A stretch of 64,000 bases of DNA from Cristatella mucedo. Taxonomy: Eukaryota; Bryozoa; Phylactolaemata; Cristatellidae. Positions 33,948-46,289 of the stretch are shown one piece after another. The DNA is taken from assembly GCA_009760855.2 (NCBI GenBank), contig WPIO01000109.1, positions 892,501 to 956,500 on the forward strand, read 5' to 3'. The translations under genes were made by a program, and so were the position numbers. The notes beneath the pieces were generated by a model. That model made no database searches. It was given only the letters and a program-made list of their open reading frames with translations, and had not been told where the DNA came from. Position 1 is the stretch's first letter. Every line of letters begins with the position of its first letter.

Positions 33948-36900
33948 GCTGGCAACTTGGACGTATCCCTTGCAGCCGTGCTGAGTTACTACTTCTATGC
34001 TATTTCCTGCATCAACTAAGTCGCTTATTCAGCTGTACTTCTGACTTTCTCTTTGTTTCGTGAAATTGATTCATTTGTTACCGAATACATACCAAAATTG
34101 ACTTAAGCTGTGAGTGTCCTGCAGTAAACTCATATGTGTGTCCCCTTTCCCTTTGCAGCAAATGTAAAGCGCCTAGAAAGAGATTAAGTTCTCTGAGGGC
34201 ACTTTATCAAGTAAATTGTTATTATTATTATTATGTGTAACACCCCGTTCTCTGTTCGACCCTTTAAATCGGCTCATAGTTAGGACCTGGTTGCAGTCCT
34301 TCTTGACCGGTAATCATTTGTCGACGAGCCACATCTTTCTGCTGCTGCGATGGCAAAAATGAGATGCTACGGTTGTGAAGCTCTTTTTCAAGTATGAATT
34401 CAGCTCTACTTGTTCACCACTGAAGCCGTTTTTTCTGATGGTTCGATAATTTGTTCTATGCTTCAGCAGACGTCCTTATATTGAGCAATCATGAACATAT
34501 CATTCTGGTTATCCAAGTGAAATAAGAGATGAGCTTCTATAGTGTTGTACATGCAATACTGAACTTATTATATAAATTTTTTAATGATCTTTTTAGTACG
34601 GTTCAATCTATGGACTGTACAAAGCATTGAGCAAGCTAAATTGTACATGAAACTGTTGGTAAGTCACAATTATGTACCTCAGCGAGCTGAAAACATTACC
34701 TCGATATCCCATTGTTCAGCAAGTAGGGATAATAATAATAATAATGCATTTGATTAAGCGCCATCAGAGAACTTAATCTCTTTCTAGGCGTTTTACATTT
34801 GCTGCAAAGTGAAATGCAATTGAATGGTAAATAAAATCATGCTTGAAAAACAAACAAAATGAATAATATGGTTAGGGGTGACATGCACAGGGTCAGCATG
34901 CAAATGTGGTTAGTGGCAGCATGCACAGTGTCAGCACGCATAAGCACATCAAGGACGAATCACAGGGACCCACTAAATGCTGTCCTAAACAGGTGTGATT
35001 TTAGGTTCCTTTTAAATGTGGTCAGGTCAGGGGATGTTCTGACGCAGGTCGGGAGGGAGTTCCAGGCTTTGGGAGCATACGAACTAAATGCAAGGTCTCC
35101 AAGGGATTTGAGGTTTGTACGAGGTATTCCTAGTCTATTGGATTCCAAAAAGCGGGTGGTACGATGCTTGGCCTGATGGGTGAGTATATCGGAGAGATAG
35201 GCTGGAGCCATAGAATGAAGGGACCTTAAAGTGAGCGACAAAACCTTGAAGTCAATCCGCTGCTTGACTGGTAGCCAGTGCAGGTCGGCGAGAAGTGGAG
35301 TAATGTGGCAACTGCGACGCTCACGACAGACAAGCCTAGCTGCAGAGTTTTGCACCAGCTGCTATCGCCTGATCGCACATGCTGGTAGGCCAGTAAGCAG
35401 TGAGTTGCAGAAGTCGAGACGGGATGTCACGAATGCACGGACCAACTTGGACGTGGTATCCTTATCTAAACAAGCCAGAATTTTAGCAATGTTATGAAAG
35501 GATACATGTCGTACGTGATACAGAGATCGAGAAATATTTTATTTTTATATATGTTACTTCGGTCTACTCGCGGGTCAGACACGGTTTGCATAATTGTTTT
35601 TAATGATTTATTTTTATGTGGATATAGTCAAAAAAATTCCAATCCCATTTCTAAAATGCTCATATTTTGGAATGTACCCTAAGAATTTATTTGACTGTTC
35701 AACCAAGTTTCTCAGCATTTTCTCAATGCTTACTCTCAACGTCAACAGAAAGTGATGGGCTGCTTCTTTTCGAAAGCACAGTTCTCTTACTTTAATCGAG
35801 CCTTCTACATACAAGGCTCTCACCATGTTGCAGTAAATATGTCGATCAGAACATACTGCTACACAAGCCTCATGCAGTGCTCTCCCAACTGCTTTGTTGG
35901 TGCGAGAGGGATGCTCATGCTCAGCACCAGTTTGTGAGTACATGACTTGAGTACATGCTTGTGCTTTGCTCGCCCCAGGATGCAATGCTTTGCAGCACTC
36001 CAACTGAAAGCTACCTGTTCTGCATTTCCATGTGCCCCGGTGCCTAGTCTTTATAGCTCTTTCGGTGCTTTCCGGTAGATGAGGAAGTTTGTTCTGCATT
36101 AGACCTATCCTTGGTTACCTGTTTGTGATTGCTATGACGACAGAGGATGGGCTGTTGGTTCGGAAGTGTCGGCATGCTATTATCAATGGTTTCTTGATTA
36201 AATATAATGGCACCGTAATAATAACTATATTATTTTAATTGTAAGTTTTTTAATTGTTTGCCTAAACAGAACTAATATAAATGAATTATAGCTCAAGCAG
36301 GCATGTTATCAAGCTTAGACGAGAATGCAACTGCATGCTCATATTATCATATTATCATGCATACAAAAGATCATAACTGCATATAAGTAACTCTCAGAGC
36401 CACTGGATATTAGTAGGTCACATGTGTAGTTACTTATACTTAATTATGCACAGGTAAGCATGCTAACCTCATAGAGAATAAGGGTAAGTTTAGTGGGCTC
36501 AGGAAAAGCTGAGCAGAACAGATACATGTATACATGAGACTTAAATGAAGCTATTTAAATGCAGGTGGTGACAGAAAGCACAAGCAAGTTTTAGTAAACA
36601 CAAACAAATCGCCCGATCACCAATAGATTTTACTTCAGTACAACAAACGGCAAGACGAGTGGCAGGCGATGTGAGGATGCTCTGAAGCTGCAGAGGATGG
36701 ATGAGTAGACTGGTGCAAGTGACTGGTGGGCCCGGTAAATAAGTAAAAACACATTACAAATCAGCTTACTCAGGCCTCATTTATATAGCAGCAGAAGAGC
36801 CTTGGTCGCTATCATTCTGCTTGCAGCACGCAAAATAATTGTCTGACTCTCGACTCGAATTTATGATATGGGGTTCCGAAGAACAAGCACCTTACCCGAG

Positions 36901-39900
36901 GGTTGAGACCCAGGGGCAAATAAGCCAAAGAGATTATAATGGCATCTTTATTATTCTTGATAAGCAACCAATAAAGCTTAGATAAAAGTGATGTAATTTA
37001 GGCAGCTACCCTTTTGCCAGCATAACAGACAAGCTGCTGCAGTTTTTACAAAGACTCACATTGAGCAAAAAAAGTCAGGATTTCGATTCAGAGTATGGTC
37101 ACCACTTGCAATGACCTTGCATTGTGGAACTAGCAGTTTTTGTTCCAGTAGGCTTTGCCTGCTTGCCTGTGACTGATTCAATGTATGTTACCAGCCACGG
37201 GTCTTACTAACCGGTGGCCATGACGATCTTCATGTTTTTCTGGCGTGCTGGCCTAAGCACTGTACTTGTTTGCTTAGCAACTTTGACATCACAAGCCAGT
37301 TTATACTGAATCTCTTGCAGCTAGTTAGAAAGCACATGTGGATAGAGATTAAGTTCTCTTAAGTTGCTACTGGATCGACCGATTAATGACTTTTGAGGAG
37401 GGAAGGTTGCCAGGAGGGTCAGGCTAGATGGCAGAGGACACAAGCTTGGGACAACATTTAATGTCAAGAGTCTGCAGGTTTCTTAGCCAAAATGTAACGT
37501 TGGATGACGAAATGTAAGCTGATTCTGAGGAGAATGAAACCATCCTATGGTCAGATGATCGAGTGGAAAGGATCGACGACAGGGCTACTAGGTAGAGTAC
37601 AATCAAGTACATTAAAGGTGTGGCCTTTTCATTTGTGTAGGGGCTTGAATGTGAACTCAAAAAAGACTTTGTCATACAGAAAAGCATGTTGACAGAAACA
37701 GGCTCAGCTGGGCTGGCAAAATTGATGCTGAAATCATCCATAACGAGACGTGGGCTATTGGTGATGCAAAGAACTGAGAGAGTGTGAGAAAAGTAAGTGC
37801 TGAGCGGGATTGCACCTGGTTGAGGATAAATCACTGCCACCATGGGCAACTTACCTATAGCTGGATAAGCAACCCGAGTTTTAAAAATAGGTCAGTCATG
37901 CTGCTTTGTTGTGCTTCCCTTGCTAGACAGTTCCCTAGCAATACAGAAGATACAGGCTCAAGAGATTTGTGTGCCTCATGCCCCTTCGTACTAGATCAGC
38001 TTCATCTGAAAACTCGATCTAGTGTGATTGATCTAGCTTGCTGTTTGCTCCAGAAAACCCACCAGTGTAACACTCACTGGTTTTTTGTGGCTCAAGGTAC
38101 ACTTCTCAACGGATGGGGTGTTCAAGATGGGGCCTTCAAGAGTATAGGATTTGTGCTCACCAAGTACATTTATTAATCATTCATATTGGACCCACTGAAC
38201 GATGACCTGCAATTCAGCACAAGCAACTAGAGCAAAACAGGCTGGGGCCACCTTTTGATTTAGCCGTAGCAGCAACACGACCCATTCTAAAGAGTTAAGG
38301 TCAGAATGTAAAAACATAGTGAATCTAAACAAGCAATAGATTCAATAATGAGCACTCTAAAAGAATGTAAAATAATCAATCATAAATTCAAGACACAAGG
38401 CACTTAGCCACATATTACTTAACCTAAATAGATTCCAGCAAATTATTAACAAGAAAAACTAGAAATTATCAGAAAAATCAAGTTAATGGAACCTGTGGGT
38501 TTGGGAGGTTGATTACAACAAGCTAGTCAAGTATGCATGCTATGTGTAATAATAATATAATAAAGAAATGCATTTGATATTGCACCCTCAGAGAACTCAG
38601 GCTCTTTCTAGTTACGTTACAGCTGCTGCAAACGAAGCTCAATCGAATGGTTAGTTGTAACATGCTCAACAATAAAAAAGAATAACATAGTCAGGTTGAC
38701 ATGCTCAGGGTCAGCATGCAAGTGTGGTTAGTGGCAGCATGCACAGTGTCTGCAAGCATAGGCACTTTAAGGAAAAATCTCAGGGACCCACTAAATGCTG
38801 TGAGAAATCTATGCGTTTTTAGTTTCTTGTTAAATGTAGACAAGTCAGATGTCGTGACACAAGTCGGGAATGAGTTCCAGGGTTTGGGAGTATAAACTGT
38901 AGGCACGGTCTCCAAAAGATTTGAGATTTGTACGGGGTACGGGCAGACAGTTAAATTTCAAAATGCGAATGGTACGGTGCTTTTCCTGGTGGGGGAGTAG
39001 GTCTGATGGGTGGAGCCAAATAATGAAGAGAACTAAAACTAAGTGACAAAGCCATGCTAGGCGATAATAGGAGTCTAAGGGAGAGTATAGATAACGAAGA
39101 GAATGGATCTCAAAGACCGGAGAAGGCAGAGCTAACCGTACTTCATCGGATCCCGGGATCCTAGACGGCCATTTACACCATGAAGCTGACACGCCATTGC
39201 AGATGCTTTAAAAAAGGGCCTATGTTTAATTGCTTTAAATGCTACAGGAAGTTCTTAGAGAGGAATCTCAGAACTCCGACCCAGATCAGCATTAATCAGA
39301 ATGAATGACAGAAGCAAGCAGTTTCTGGCCAGTGGTCAATTTAAAATCTCAATACAAACTTACTCGTAGGATCTCATTATCTAACGTAGCCCACTGAACT
39401 AGGCACAAGGCGTCCATCTACCTTGAATAAGTATGGCAGAAGGGAGACTTTTTTTTAAAAATTTGCATAGACATAAGCTTAATATATCCCACCTCTGGAC
39501 GATGATTTGGTACTTTACTTCCTGAAGATTAGCGAGCTGGAGGTTACTATGCTGCACTTTGTAGAACATATGTCATTCGCTTTGTAGAACATAAAACATC
39601 CGAGTTACGTTATATACGTCAAAGTTAATCCATGGCGTGCCGAAGTAGCCTCAAGTGAGGTGCCAGTAAACAGCCCTGCACTTTTGCATCCGATTTACGA
39701 AGATGAAGAAGGCGTGGTTTATATGCGTTTGCAAGCAAGTGTCGTTCCGGTATGTACGCTATTCTGTCATATCTTTGACCACGCGAAGCTGTGTTTTAGT
39801 TCTGTTCCAGCCGAAAAATACTGATACATGCTTGTTGCGCGTATCTTCTTCAGTACTCTCTCAAGAAAATCTTTCAGATGACAATGGATGACGTTGCCAA

Positions 39901-40167
39901 TAGGCACTCTGCTTTGTCCAAGTAAGCTTTGTTTCATTTAGAGTTGACTCCTTCTCTTCACTAATCAGCGACCCTATTGCTGGATGTAGGTGTTTTCAAT
40001 TTGTCATTGCTCTCGTGTGTACTTTCTTTCTCCACTGTCTTTGGTAATATTTGAACGTGGCTCATGTTGCCGATTGTCATGTTTACAGGCTGGAGGAGCA
40101 GCAGGAAAGTGGGAAGAAAGATGAGCAGCTCGATTTGAAGCTGGAACGTTGTAGTCTCAGTCGCTAA
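27113..40167 (+). CDS. Schlafen-like AlbA_2 domain protein, six exons, 223 aa
   Basis: Exons: 27113-27273, 30023-30122, 32280-32422, 39605-39749, 39878-39921, 40089-40167 (TAA). All introns are GT-AG, the phases join without a break, and the total is 672 bases. ATG 27113 is the first ATG after an in-frame stop (27071). The protein is almost only a schlafen-type AlbA_2 fold: GVDEDSHNELKGH (residues 19-31), NINAFLNTGEGGNIYLGVTD (55-74), VLERYQPPVPDHRVQLFFIP, HPIYEDEEGVVYMRLQASVV, MTMDDVANRHSALSK, and a charged tail ending CSLSR. E22, E27 and D74/D75 fit the three-acid site described for SLFN13-type RNases, so RNA cleavage is plausible. Closest named group: SLFNL1 and the nematode PUCH subunits. 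The introns hold LINEs and SINEs. The weakest junction is the exon 4 acceptor (CATCCGAG, poor pyrimidine tract), but it alone fits the phase. No start or stop is disrupted. Confidence 0.85.
28340..28560 (+). mobile_element. LINE A-like fragment in intron 1
   Basis: GCTCCAGCTGTCTTTCC and CTTTTGGAGACCATGCCGTG followed by AAAGCCTGGAAC match the C-terminal coding region of LINE A, well diverged. Confidence 0.55.
28668..28851 (-). mobile_element. SINE1 in intron 1
   Basis: Starts with the tail (AATAAATAAATAAATCCTAG) and contains TATCACCACCGCTTGCCGTG and the head ACCTTACCTAGTGTGCCACC. Minus orientation. Confidence 0.85.
30520..30790 (-). mobile_element. LINE B 3' end in intron 2, terminal motif repeated
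   Basis: CCCATATAATGTAATGTATCTC occurs twice (about 30524 and 30566), followed by the LINE B 3' region (GTGGGTGTTACGCAG, CAACAAAGAGAAAGTGGGAA) to GTAGCAGCTC at 30781. Confidence 0.8.
30838..30893. repeat. (TA)n-rich repeat
   Basis: TA runs interrupted by AAATAAATAAAT. Confidence 0.95.
30920..31292 (-). mobile_element. Two diverged LINE A-type 3' ends
   Basis: A very diverged tail at 30925-31115 (TTTGTATAGCATGGAAGGAC, CTCTTTCCAGGCACTT) is followed by a second (AAT)n tail at 31120 with GCACCCTCAGATTACGCAAT and 3' UTR to about 31292. Confidence 0.65.
31293..31880 (-). mobile_element. LINE A, 5'-truncated copy in intron 2
   Basis: (AAT)n, terminal motif, 3' UTR (CACTAAATGCTATCATAAAT), C-terminal coding sequence with many changes. 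Ends near GATGTGGCAACTG. Confidence 0.8.
32489..32620 (-). mobile_element. SINE2 in intron 3
   Basis: Diverged minus-strand copy: GGGGCTCTAGCCCATGGCAT (box B region) and CACCTTAACCACCTGGCC (box A region), 60 bases downstream of exon 3. Confidence 0.65.
32981..33121 (-). mobile_element. SINE2 in intron 3, well preserved
   Basis: The tail AATTCATTTATATATAGCGCC joins AGAGAACTTAATCTCTATTC, the LINE A-like end. The tRNA-like head with GGGCTCGAGCCC and CACCTTAACCGCTAGACCA follows. Confidence 0.8.
33735..33897 (+). mobile_element. LINE B coding fragment in intron 3
   Basis: CAGTTTCAGCCTCCTCGTGC, GTTGGCGACAGAATCTGCAG and CCACAATTCTTATGCAATGA match the plus sense of the LINE B C-terminal region (complement of 48860-49010). 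Confidence 0.65.
33893..33946. repeat. (CT)n simple repeat
   Basis: Uninterrupted CT run of about 50 bases. Confidence 0.95.
34145..34235 (+). mobile_element. LINE A tail only
   Basis: TTTCCCTTTGCAGCAAATGT to GCACTTTATCAAGTAAATTG(TTA)n, 90 bases, consensus-like. Confidence 0.85.
34727..35505 (-). mobile_element. LINE A, well-preserved 5'-truncated copy in intron 3
   Basis: (AAT)n at 34729, complete 3' UTR, then a minus frame 35355-34960 open for 131 codons (QNSAARLVCRERRS, HWLPVKQRIDFKVLSLTLRS) and upstream coding to about 35505. Among the best-preserved C-termini here. Confidence 0.85.
35614..36099 (-). CDS. Unrecognised 161-codon frame in intron 3
   Basis: An open minus frame rich in Cys, His, Arg and Lys, for example AVGRALHEACVAVCSDRHIY and VSIEKMLRNLVEQSNKFLGY. 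I do not recognise it. It has no neighbour on the same strand, and no promoter or splice context was established. It could be part of a decayed transposon or chance; the length is above most random frames of the window. Confidence 0.2.
   Translation of the reverse strand: MQNKLPHLPESTERAIKTRHRGTWKCRTGSFQLECCKALHPGASKAQACTQVMYSQTGAEHEHPSRTNKAVGRALHEACVAVCSDRHIYCNMVRALYVEGSIKVRELCFRKEAAHHFLLTLRVSIEKMLRNLVEQSNKFLGYIPKYEHFRNGIGIFLTIST
36106..36760. other. Intron 3 sequence, nothing recognised
   Basis: AT-rich, no long frame and no match to the families above. Confidence 0.3.
36765..36905 (-). mobile_element. SINE1, diverged copy in intron 3
   Basis: TATATAGCAGCAGAAGAGCC, GCTATCATTCTGCTTGCAGC and AAGCACCTTACCC match the reverse complement of SINE1. 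It lacks a clear box B. Confidence 0.55.
37385..37860 (-). pseudogene. LINE endonuclease fragment
   Basis: Minus frame 37849-37424, 141 codons without a stop. PMVAVIYPQPGA, LVMDDFSINF (AP-endonuclease GDFN-type block, G replaced by D) and SDHRMVSF (SDH block) appear in the order expected for a CR1/L2-type endonuclease, followed by RNLQTLDI, which also occurs in LINE A. It is too diverged to be called LINE A or B. Confidence 0.75.
38170..38540. other. Intron 3 sequence, nothing recognised
   Basis: AT-rich, no long frame. Confidence 0.3.
38545..39065 (-). mobile_element. LINE A, diverged copy in intron 3
   Basis: (AAT)n, GCACCCTCAGAGAACTCAGG, 3' UTR and C-terminal coding (SFGDRAYSLYSQTLELIPDL), frameshifted. 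Confidence 0.75.
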
Positions 40168-41440
40168 CTCAGTATGAGCTCTGGCATGCCTGCAGTCACA
40201 AGCTGCTTCTGATCTAGGATCAGCCTCCATCGCGAGGTCTGGTTCAGTTCGAGGAAAGTCATTCCCTGCTGAAGTTGCTTGCACTTGCAGACATAGCTGA
40301 GTTTTTGTATTTGCAAAGTGCTAGTCAGTCGTTATTAGAGCAGATTATTTTGGATACATATATGGTGCACGTTGGTTAGCTGTTACTGCCTGAGTAGTAC
40401 CCATGCTGCTGCTTGTGCTGTACTGTTGAGCCTCTCTAGTTCTGTCTGTGGACACAAGATTGTCGTGCTCGTACTCGAGTTCCTCAATGAAGATTGCCCG
40501 TGATACAGTTGGCCAGAGACTGGGCAACGAGTGTCGCTTATCTCAACCGAAACGGCATCGCACAGGTGCAGTATGCTTATTATGGAATCCCGACTACCTT
40601 CCTGCACTGACGTAATATTATAGTTATTGATGTCACTCAACAGTTTTAAGTTTATGGTTTATATTTCTGTTGGCCAACGACATTTTGAACCTGGATCAGA
40701 TACTCTACCAAGGATCTTTTCAAATACTCTTTAGCCCTACAGGTCAGCAGGGTTGAATAAGTAAGACTGGCCTTTTGTTGGCTATCTTGGTGCCGGTATA
40801 AGAAAATAGAGAGCATTGACAATGGGAACGGCTATAACAGCAAACGCTTGTCCGGGTATTATTGCAAGCTTTCGGTAAGGCTGGTCACGCAGCATAATGC
40901 ATCTGAAGCGTAATTATAAAATATTCCCAGGTAGCACCTGAAAATAATGTATCTCTTCGTCAGGGCAAGTGCAGTTTAAGATATTTACGAGTGAGGTTAA
41001 TCAGGAAAACGATTAAGGATTTTGCGGATGCAACTTATAAACTCAGAGAAATATGAATTATGCAAATGTCTCAAAGAAGCAAAGCACCATAAAGTCTGTA
41101 TCTTGTTGACCGTCTGCCTGCGTTAGGGCTTTGAAACGTAATTTTTTGTTACCGCTGCTTGAAATATCGGTTTTCATTAGTTTTGGGGCTCAACAATGTT
41201 TTTTTTTTATAAAATCGGAGGTTGAGCTGATTTCTGAAACACGAGCAGGCCACAGAAGCAGGAGCCAGCGATGGCAATGGGATAATGATGATGCCTCTGG
41301 TGCCCAGTGACTTTCAATCGAATGCTGCTCAATTCTTCTACTATTGGTCGGATAGGAAAAGTTAATTCACTTTTATCTGTACCCGAGTTTTTGCGAATCA
41401 TTAGCCAGTAAATAGTATTCGAATATGAATAATGAAAACT
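40168..41440. other. Downstream flank of the schlafen-like gene, no other gene
   Basis: Presumably starts with the 3' UTR. No AATAAA lies within the first 300 bases. Minus frames 40284-39961 and 40640-40383 are serine/threonine-rich and not recognised; the first overlaps the coding exon antisense. Confidence 0.35.
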
Positions 41441-44375
41441 CGGATAGCTATTGCACCCATGACACCGTGAAGAACTTATAGCTTTGTATCATCTATTTAT
41501 AGGGAATACTAATTAAGGCTTGACAATATTAGAGGTTCATTGCCGGCTTACTAGTAAACATCTGCATACCAGCAGATCCAGGTGCTCAGTCATTACTTAC
41601 ACGCGGCGGACAATCTGACATTATCACTAGCTTATTTTGTGAAAACTGCCTTAAAAAACCAATTTCTGGAAATCCATGGTTAAAGAGGCAGACGTTGTTC
41701 TGAATCGACGTGCTTGTTCAAGCCCATACCAAAAACCTGAAGCGGGTAGATCAACTATCAGCTGGGTGGACCGGCAACTGTGAATCCCATTTATGCAATC
41801 TCTGTCAGTGCGATTGTGTACGTTCTCACAAGTTATATATGTAAACACGTTCGACGAATCTTACAAGTTTCCATGTCGGTCTAGCTTTCACGGCCCAGGC
41901 AGGCGGACTTTCCGGACTCAAACGGCCTTTATTTGCTTCTTCAGCTAGGTAATCTCATTCAATGACGAAGAGCATATTAATTAACGAAGGTCGTCGCTAA
42001 TATTTATCACAATCATCCCTGACAAAATTCTCCTTAAGCGTACCTGTCTTTTGGCTGCAGCTACTTTTGACCAACTTTCTTCACAATTTGCGAGTAATTA
42101 TTGATCGGAATTCCTATTCTTTTCTTTTAAAAGTCATATTCGATAGGTTTATAAAAATCGTCATAACCGACTCTAGCCCAACGAGGAGCTACCTCAGCAA
42201 TAAAGACCGAAGCTACAAGGTCTCTAAAGGCTATGCAGCAACACACTGAGCAGTGAATGACTCACACGCTTATCGCACATTCATTAATCCAACGTACAAG
42301 TAGGTTTATTGGTGAGGAACAAAAGAACTCAGTACGACAGCCGTGGCGATGGTATCATTTCCGTAAGCAGCACGTATCGAGGAACATTCCCGTAAAAATG
42401 TGACGAAAGTCGGGAGTGAATTTCAGCCTTTGGGAGCATACGAACTAAAGGCATGGTCTTCAAAGAATTTTAAGCTTGTAAGAGGTATAGGTGAACGCTT
42501 ACATTCCGAAAAGCTGGTGGTGCGATGCTGAGCCTAGCAGGGTAGTTGGATCTGGTAGGGAAAACGAATGAAGACATAAAAAAGTGAGTCGGCATTACGA
42601 TACAATAAATCGAATAATATTGCAATCTCACACAATCATAGTAGGAAGACGAAGCCGGACCTGAGTAAGGCCGACACCGTCTTGCAATTTCTGTGTGAAG
42701 CGTACCAAGCCTTCTTCGTACTATCTAGAGTTTTCGAATAGTATAGCATAAATATGTGCAGGTAGCAATTCTGTCCGTGAGTGCTTAGATTTTGAGCCTG
42801 CCGAAAAGAGTAAGCAGCGACTTGTTGTAGGTACAGCTGAAAACCTGTGTACTTTCGGATACTTACAGGTAGTCAGGGTGCCCTGCGAGAACTAAGTAAA
42901 CGCACAGGTGATATCGATTCAGCTAAAATGATCAACGTTCGATGATCAGTGCTGTTAGTAGCATTAGCCATTCCTGCTGCAGTAGTAAAGAAACGTTAGA
43001 AGCAAGTGCAACCGAGCGCCAGTTATTAGAACTCTGTATTGATTATCTTGACAATTCCATGATGGGGATGCGAAATCAAAGACTAGATGACAAGCCAGGG
43101 ACTTGAGAGAAAGCGATCATTTCCATGACTACAAGTTTTGATTGATGCTCAAAATAAAATAATCAAGTTAGTAGCAGGGATGAACATTGCATCAGCTGTT
43201 GGGCTATTCAAGTGACAAACTCGTTGGGATTCGCACGTTCACCCTCGACGGGTACTTACAGATGAATGACGTGATATCTCAAGAAAAACATACCCGTTAG
43301 CAATATTAAAGCATACCATCGCAATGGGATGGCTGATATTCCATTTTAGATGTCTTCAGAATTCTTTGGTTTTAAATGATACCCATGAAATCTGATTACG
43401 AAGTTACCTCCGATGCATAGTAGTGTATGTTGGACAGTGGAAGATAGGACGGGTGAGCGTGCTCAATGATGAATTTGTTCCGTGATGAATTTGTTACAGG
43501 AATAGAAGAACCGAAATTAGCCAGTGCCTTTAATCAATACATGAGAAGAGTGTTTCATTGACCTTATGATTCACCTTTGAGCCCTGCATGCATCCAGCTG
43601 TGAACGAAGCTTGGGTGCTATGGGAGGCACAGTTAATCTCTTTGCGATAAGTTCACCAATATCTGCTTGATTCCCTTCGAAGTATGTAGGGTTGCTATGG
43701 CCGGAGCACCGGCGTGCCGTCGTCAAAATTCTGTGCTCCACCTGCCTATGAGCACGAGTTACGGACGCCGAGCTGCTGGGAATCAATCTTGTAAGTCAAT
43801 AGCGTCTCGTCCTTGATTTCACGACCAAATTTTCAAATTTCATCAGTCTATTCATTTTAATCGTCTCGGATGTCGCAGAAGCTAGGCAATCTCGTGCCTA
43901 TAGTTTCACGAAAACGCTTCGAGCTTTATGGGATGCTACTGTTAAGGATGATCTGATGCCGTGCTCACGTGCTGACTCAGTAACTTTCATTTTAAGAAGC
44001 CATGCACAGCTTTCTCGTTCAATGGTTTCCTCGATAAATTTCCTTTTTACTGCTTTTTTATAAAGATTTCTAAGACTCCTTACACTTTTCTGAAGACTTT
44101 TGGCTGAAAAAATGTACGAGCCGAGAAGAAAATGCAATTTAGCAGCGACAGTGTTGACGCCGGCTGTTGCACATCTGGTATAATATTTTTAATTTCAAGA
44201 GAAACTTTTGCGATTTCGTTTAGTTGAAGGTCACTTTTAAGGTGGTTGCTGGACTGCGACGGTGCTGTAAAGTTGTCAAGTGCTTTCTCCCAAGCGTGGA
44301 TGCCCCATGGTGCTTGGTTCTCAAGTGTAATACTGCTGATGTTTTGAGATCAAGGGATAATTTAATAAGAATTAA
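41440..44375. repeat. Anonymous repeat family D, longest copy D2
   Basis: About 2.9 kb. The left part is collinear with D1 and D3 (TATTAGAGGTTCATTGCC, CATGTCGGTCTAGCTTTCA, ACGGCCTTTATTTG, TTTTGACCAACTTTCTTCAC) and the right part with D4 (12310-13770). It is interrupted by LINE A at 42395-42595. No conserved frame, no terminal repeats found. It links the two halves seen separately elsewhere. Confidence 0.6.
42395..42595 (-). mobile_element. LINE A coding fragment in D2
   Basis: GACGAAAGTCGGGAGTGAAT to GAATGAAGACATAAAAAAGTGAG, C-terminal coding region on the minus strand, no tail. Confidence 0.7.
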
Positions 44376-44394
44376 AAGAATAAAAATAAAAATG

Positions 44395-45145
44395 CACATC
44401 ATATAATGTCGACATATTATTCAATCTCTTTCTATTTACTTCACATCTGTAGCAAAGTAAGCACGATCGGATGGTTTGTGATAGCTAGCTCAATAAGTAA
44501 CAATAATAACAAGGCTAGGAGTGACACACATAGGGTCAGCGTGCATATATGGTTAGTAGCACCATGCCTAGTCTCAGCAGGCATAACCACATACAGGATG
44601 GATCACAGGTACCCACTAAATGCTGTGATATATAGTTCTTTCTTTAGTGATTTTATAATGTGGGCAAGTCAGGAGAGGTCGTGACACAGTTCTGGGGTAA
44701 TTTCCGGGCTTCGCGAGCATACGAACTAAAGGCACGTTCTCAAAAGAATTTAAGATTTGTACGAGGTATGGGTAAAACGTTATATTCCGAAAAGCGGGTG
44801 GGACGATGCTTAGCATGTTGGGGCAGTAGATCTGATAGGTGGGTTGGAACCAAGGAATGACAGGTCCGAAAAGTAAGTGAAGCAAACTTGAAGTCTATGT
44901 GTAGCTTGACTGGTAGCCAGTACAGGTCGGCGAGAAGTGGTGTCATTTGGCAATGGCGACGGTCACGACAGACAACCCAAGCTGCAGAGTTTTGCTCCAA
45001 ATGTAAGCGTGCGAGTGCAGAGGCCGGTAGACCAGCAAGCAGTGACTTACACAAGTCAAGACGAGGTGTACCAAATCCAAGGATGAATTTAGATATGATT
45101 CCCGCGCCATTAGTGTATAATCCGATGGCGTTTATGGCAGCTGTT
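44395..45145 (-). mobile_element. LINE A, diverged copy
   Basis: 3' UTR from 44410 (ATTCAATCTCTTTCTATTTA) and C-terminal coding on minus (45054-44740: KSLLAGLPASALARLHLEQN, YWLPVKLHIDFK). The tail has decayed. Confidence 0.8.
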
Positions 45146-45574
45146 TTATAGGCCAGCTTTGCTTATTGGGAAATGATTTTATGAGAGTGAGTCTCTGCCT
45201 GTAATGGAGCAGGCAATGGGAGGCAGGACAGGGGAAATGGTGTAGTGTGGGACGGCTGTCTGGTGTAGTACTGCGAGCCTTAGCGGAATACACAGTGTTG
45301 AGGCCTCCATCGGTGTCTGAATTTTTTCGCTTGTGTACCGTTTCGTGCTTTCTGTCAAAGCGTCAGCTTATATTTTTGAAGCAAGTCTTTAATGGTAATG
45401 CCAGGAGGCAAGCCTTATTTTCACACATCTCGTCTCATCCTTGCATTAGAGGTTCCCAGGCCACTAACTAGGAAGGATATTCCTACATGTAGATGTGCAA
45501 CGGAGCAGCTCTCAGGCTAGCTGCGATATTAGCCCTTGCCTTAGTGGGTCAGACTAGGGCACCTAGAGCAACCG

Positions 45575-45665
45575 TAGCAGGCGTACTAGCCTAGGATTGG
45601 TCAAGGACTAGCCAAGGACTGGCCGAGGATTGGCCAGGGGCTAGCCGATGGCTAGCCAGGAAGAA
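45575..45665. repeat. Short tandem repeat of GGACTGGCCGAGGATTGGCC type
   Basis: Units of about 12 bases (AGGACTAGCC, AGGATTGGCC, GATGGCTAGCC) repeated five or more times in the U3 part of the LTR. Confidence 0.7.
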
Positions 45666-45737
45666 TTAGGCCGAGGACGGACACCGAGTGCTAGGGTCCG
45701 ACAAAAACAATAGAGCTACGCCTAAGGTCGAGAGGGC

Positions 45738-46289
<552 letters not shown>

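Noticed and set aside
39588-39604. Alternative exon 4 acceptor after TTTGTAG at 39587
   Set aside because: It gives the wrong phase relative to exon 3; the acceptor ending at 39604 keeps the frame.
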